NCBI GenBank assembly: GCA_029378245.1
Contig: JARKIF010000255.1
Span: 1-40,824 of the forward strand
Direction: 5' to 3'
Source of the DNA: Roridomyces roridus
Lineage: Eukaryota > Basidiomycota > Agaricomycetes > Agaricales > Mycenaceae
Length of the DNA: 40,824 nt
Part shown: positions 39,682 to 40,824 of the stretch, one piece after another
Layout: each line of letters starts with the position of its first letter
How positions within the stretch are numbered: position 1 is the stretch's first letter
The notes under the pieces: generated by a model
What the model was told of the DNA's origin: nothing
The model's database searches: none
The model's input: the letters and a program-made list of their open reading frames with translations, nothing else
Made by a program: the position numbers and the translations under genes

Positions 39682-40560
39682 TGTAAGTTGTCAGATCAGT
39701 AATTGACGTTCTTGACTACTCGTCTTGGCTGGTTCCTTGTCTCCCTTCTTATCAACATAGCAAGACTACGTTGACACCCTAATCCTCTGTGGTGCTCTTA
39801 CGATTGTTCCTCTGGTCGACTCTCTTCAACTCCGGTTACAACCGGAGTTCCGGTACCTACCCCGGACTTTGCCTTTGGAATCGGATCTTAACATGTACAA
39901 ATAAGCAAGGTCTAGACTTCTGACTCGGCCAATCTCCGAGCTGGCCACCGCTTAGAAACCACGCCGCGGCCAAGTCGCACGGCAGCTTGATTTCTGATCC
40001 TCCCTTGTCCTTTGCAGTCCTAGGACTCCTAAGGAGTCCTAACCCAGCCGCCGCTCCAAGGTCCATGGTAAGAGAGCGGGGCTGAGTGGGACTACAGCTG
40101 GATATGTGATTAATTTTGCTTGGTCGGATTTATCAGGACATGTGACAGCAAGTTTGCCCATGTTTGTCCTCTGAGAAGCTTGTACATGTGTGTCCCTGCA
40201 CGCTGGCATCTTCTTTGCTTCTTACCACCACCTTTCCGAATTCTCTGCTTGCAGTGAGCTGCTCTCTTGCTTTTTCATCCCGTCCGATGGGATAACGATC
40301 TGCAGATCAGTTTTATGATGTCCAATACCCACCGAGTCGGAAGAGTTCGGGATGTGCATATCCATGGTGTGTGAAATCTTGGTGAAATCTCACAGTGGAT
40401 GACCTGTGGCTATAGGTGGCCTAGGAGTCCAGGGGCAACAGGGGTGAAATTGGGGTACTGGTGGTGCTGGGGCAGCCCAACGTCAAAATGTATGGCTTTT
40501 TTGACAACCCCCTTGCCAAGTTGATTGATCCTTGTATCACAGTATCCAAGGGTTAATCAC
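39682..40560. other. No gene recognised
   Basis: Non-coding sequence between the foldback element and the NLR relic. Apart from one hairpin at 39828 and a run of overlapping AGTCCTAGGACT/AGGAGTCCT palindromes near 40016-40042, nothing stands out. Confidence 0.4.
39828..39849. repeat. 10-bp hairpin
   Basis: AACTCCGGTT, two bases, AACCGGAGTT: a perfect inverted repeat followed by CCGG. Confidence 0.6.
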
Positions 40561-40593
40561 ATTTCTTCTGGCATAGCTTTTGTGGCTCATCCT

Positions 40594-40803
40594 TGGTGTA
40601 GATCAGATGAAGATTTGTTCAAGTGGTTGGGAAACCCTCCCGATACCCAGGATAGACAGAATCAGGTACAAGCACTTCACCATGAAGATACTGGGACCTG
40701 GCTGCTTGAGCATGATCAGTTTATCATTGGACAAAGACACCTGGCAGCTTGTGGATCCAGGGAATCTGTATGTTGGCCTGATTTTAATTCTCTTCATATC
40801 TGA
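40594..40803 (+). pseudogene. STAND/NLR (NACHT-type) protein relic
   Basis: The stretch DEDLFKWLGNPPDTQD then HHEDTGTWLLEHDQF matches the linker that precedes the NACHT P-loop in many mushroom NLR-like proteins (…WL..P….. (R/H)xxGTGxWLLE..xF). The expected continuation W..TPGSLWIQGI is present but one frame away (from about 40726), and the next residues lack the GxGKT P-loop and soon meet a stop. This is therefore a fragment with at least one frameshift. NLRs act in fungal self/non-self recognition; nothing functional should be inferred here. The window ends 21 bases beyond. Confidence 0.55.
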
Positions 40804-40824
40804 CCAATTTCAGCTGGAACAGGA

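Overview
The window looks like nuclear DNA of an agaricomycete (mushroom-forming basidiomycete). The genes have many short introns (about 43 to 70 nt) with GTGCGT/GTGAGT donors. The families are typical of that group: an F-box/LRR protein, a Zn2Cys6 regulator, an HsbA-like secreted protein, a MYND-finger protein, an NmrA-like protein, a UBP3-like deubiquitinase and a degraded STAND/NLR fragment. No database search was possible, so family names rest on motifs read by eye.

Layout. 0-0.3 kb: 3' end of a cytochrome P450. 0.7-1.84 kb (-): a hypothetical gene with a frame break. 1.92-3.01 kb: a small element with inverted ends that encloses a GRF-like zinc-ribbon gene. 3.18-3.93 kb (-): four-exon secreted HsbA-like gene. 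5.47-6.26 kb: Zn2Cys6 regulator. 6.51-6.93 kb: MITE-like element. 7.27-8.71 kb: F-box/LRR gene. 11.61-13.03 kb: D-amino-acid oxidase copy 1. 14.08-17.16 kb (-): a complete eight-segment NAD(P)-dependent reductase gene split by a 1,675-bp hAT-like transposon with target duplication. 17.5-18.7 kb (-): MYND gene. 20.8-28.8 kb: gene-poor region with about 16 minus-strand modules, each with a tRNA T-arm/B-box core and mostly a nearby T4-T7 run. 29.0-32.5 kb: UBP3/USP10-like deubiquitinase with a one-base frameshift. 33.4-34.8 kb (-): D-amino-acid oxidase copy 2. 37.15-38.23 kb: NmrA-like gene. 38.62-39.68 kb: foldback element with inverted ends of about 150 bp. 40.6 kb: NLR relic.

The main structural feature is an old inverted duplication: about 8.5-13.4 kb is repeated in reverse at about 32.85-37.0 kb. 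Each arm holds an intact D-amino-acid oxidase gene and its promoter. The left arm also has the whole F-box gene, of which the right arm keeps only the last ~60 codons. The left arm carries a 681-bp insertion whose empty site survives in the right arm. About 19.4 kb lies between the arms, including the broken reductase, the MYND gene, the T-arm module array and the deubiquitinase.

The genes do not form an obvious pathway. P450, reductase, NmrA-like and Zn2Cys6 genes could suggest secondary metabolism, but they are spread out and mixed with unrelated genes. The strongest theme is genome remodelling: segmental inversion-duplication, at least five non-autonomous elements with inverted ends, one disrupted gene with a precise insertion scar, and a repetitive Pol III-like module array.
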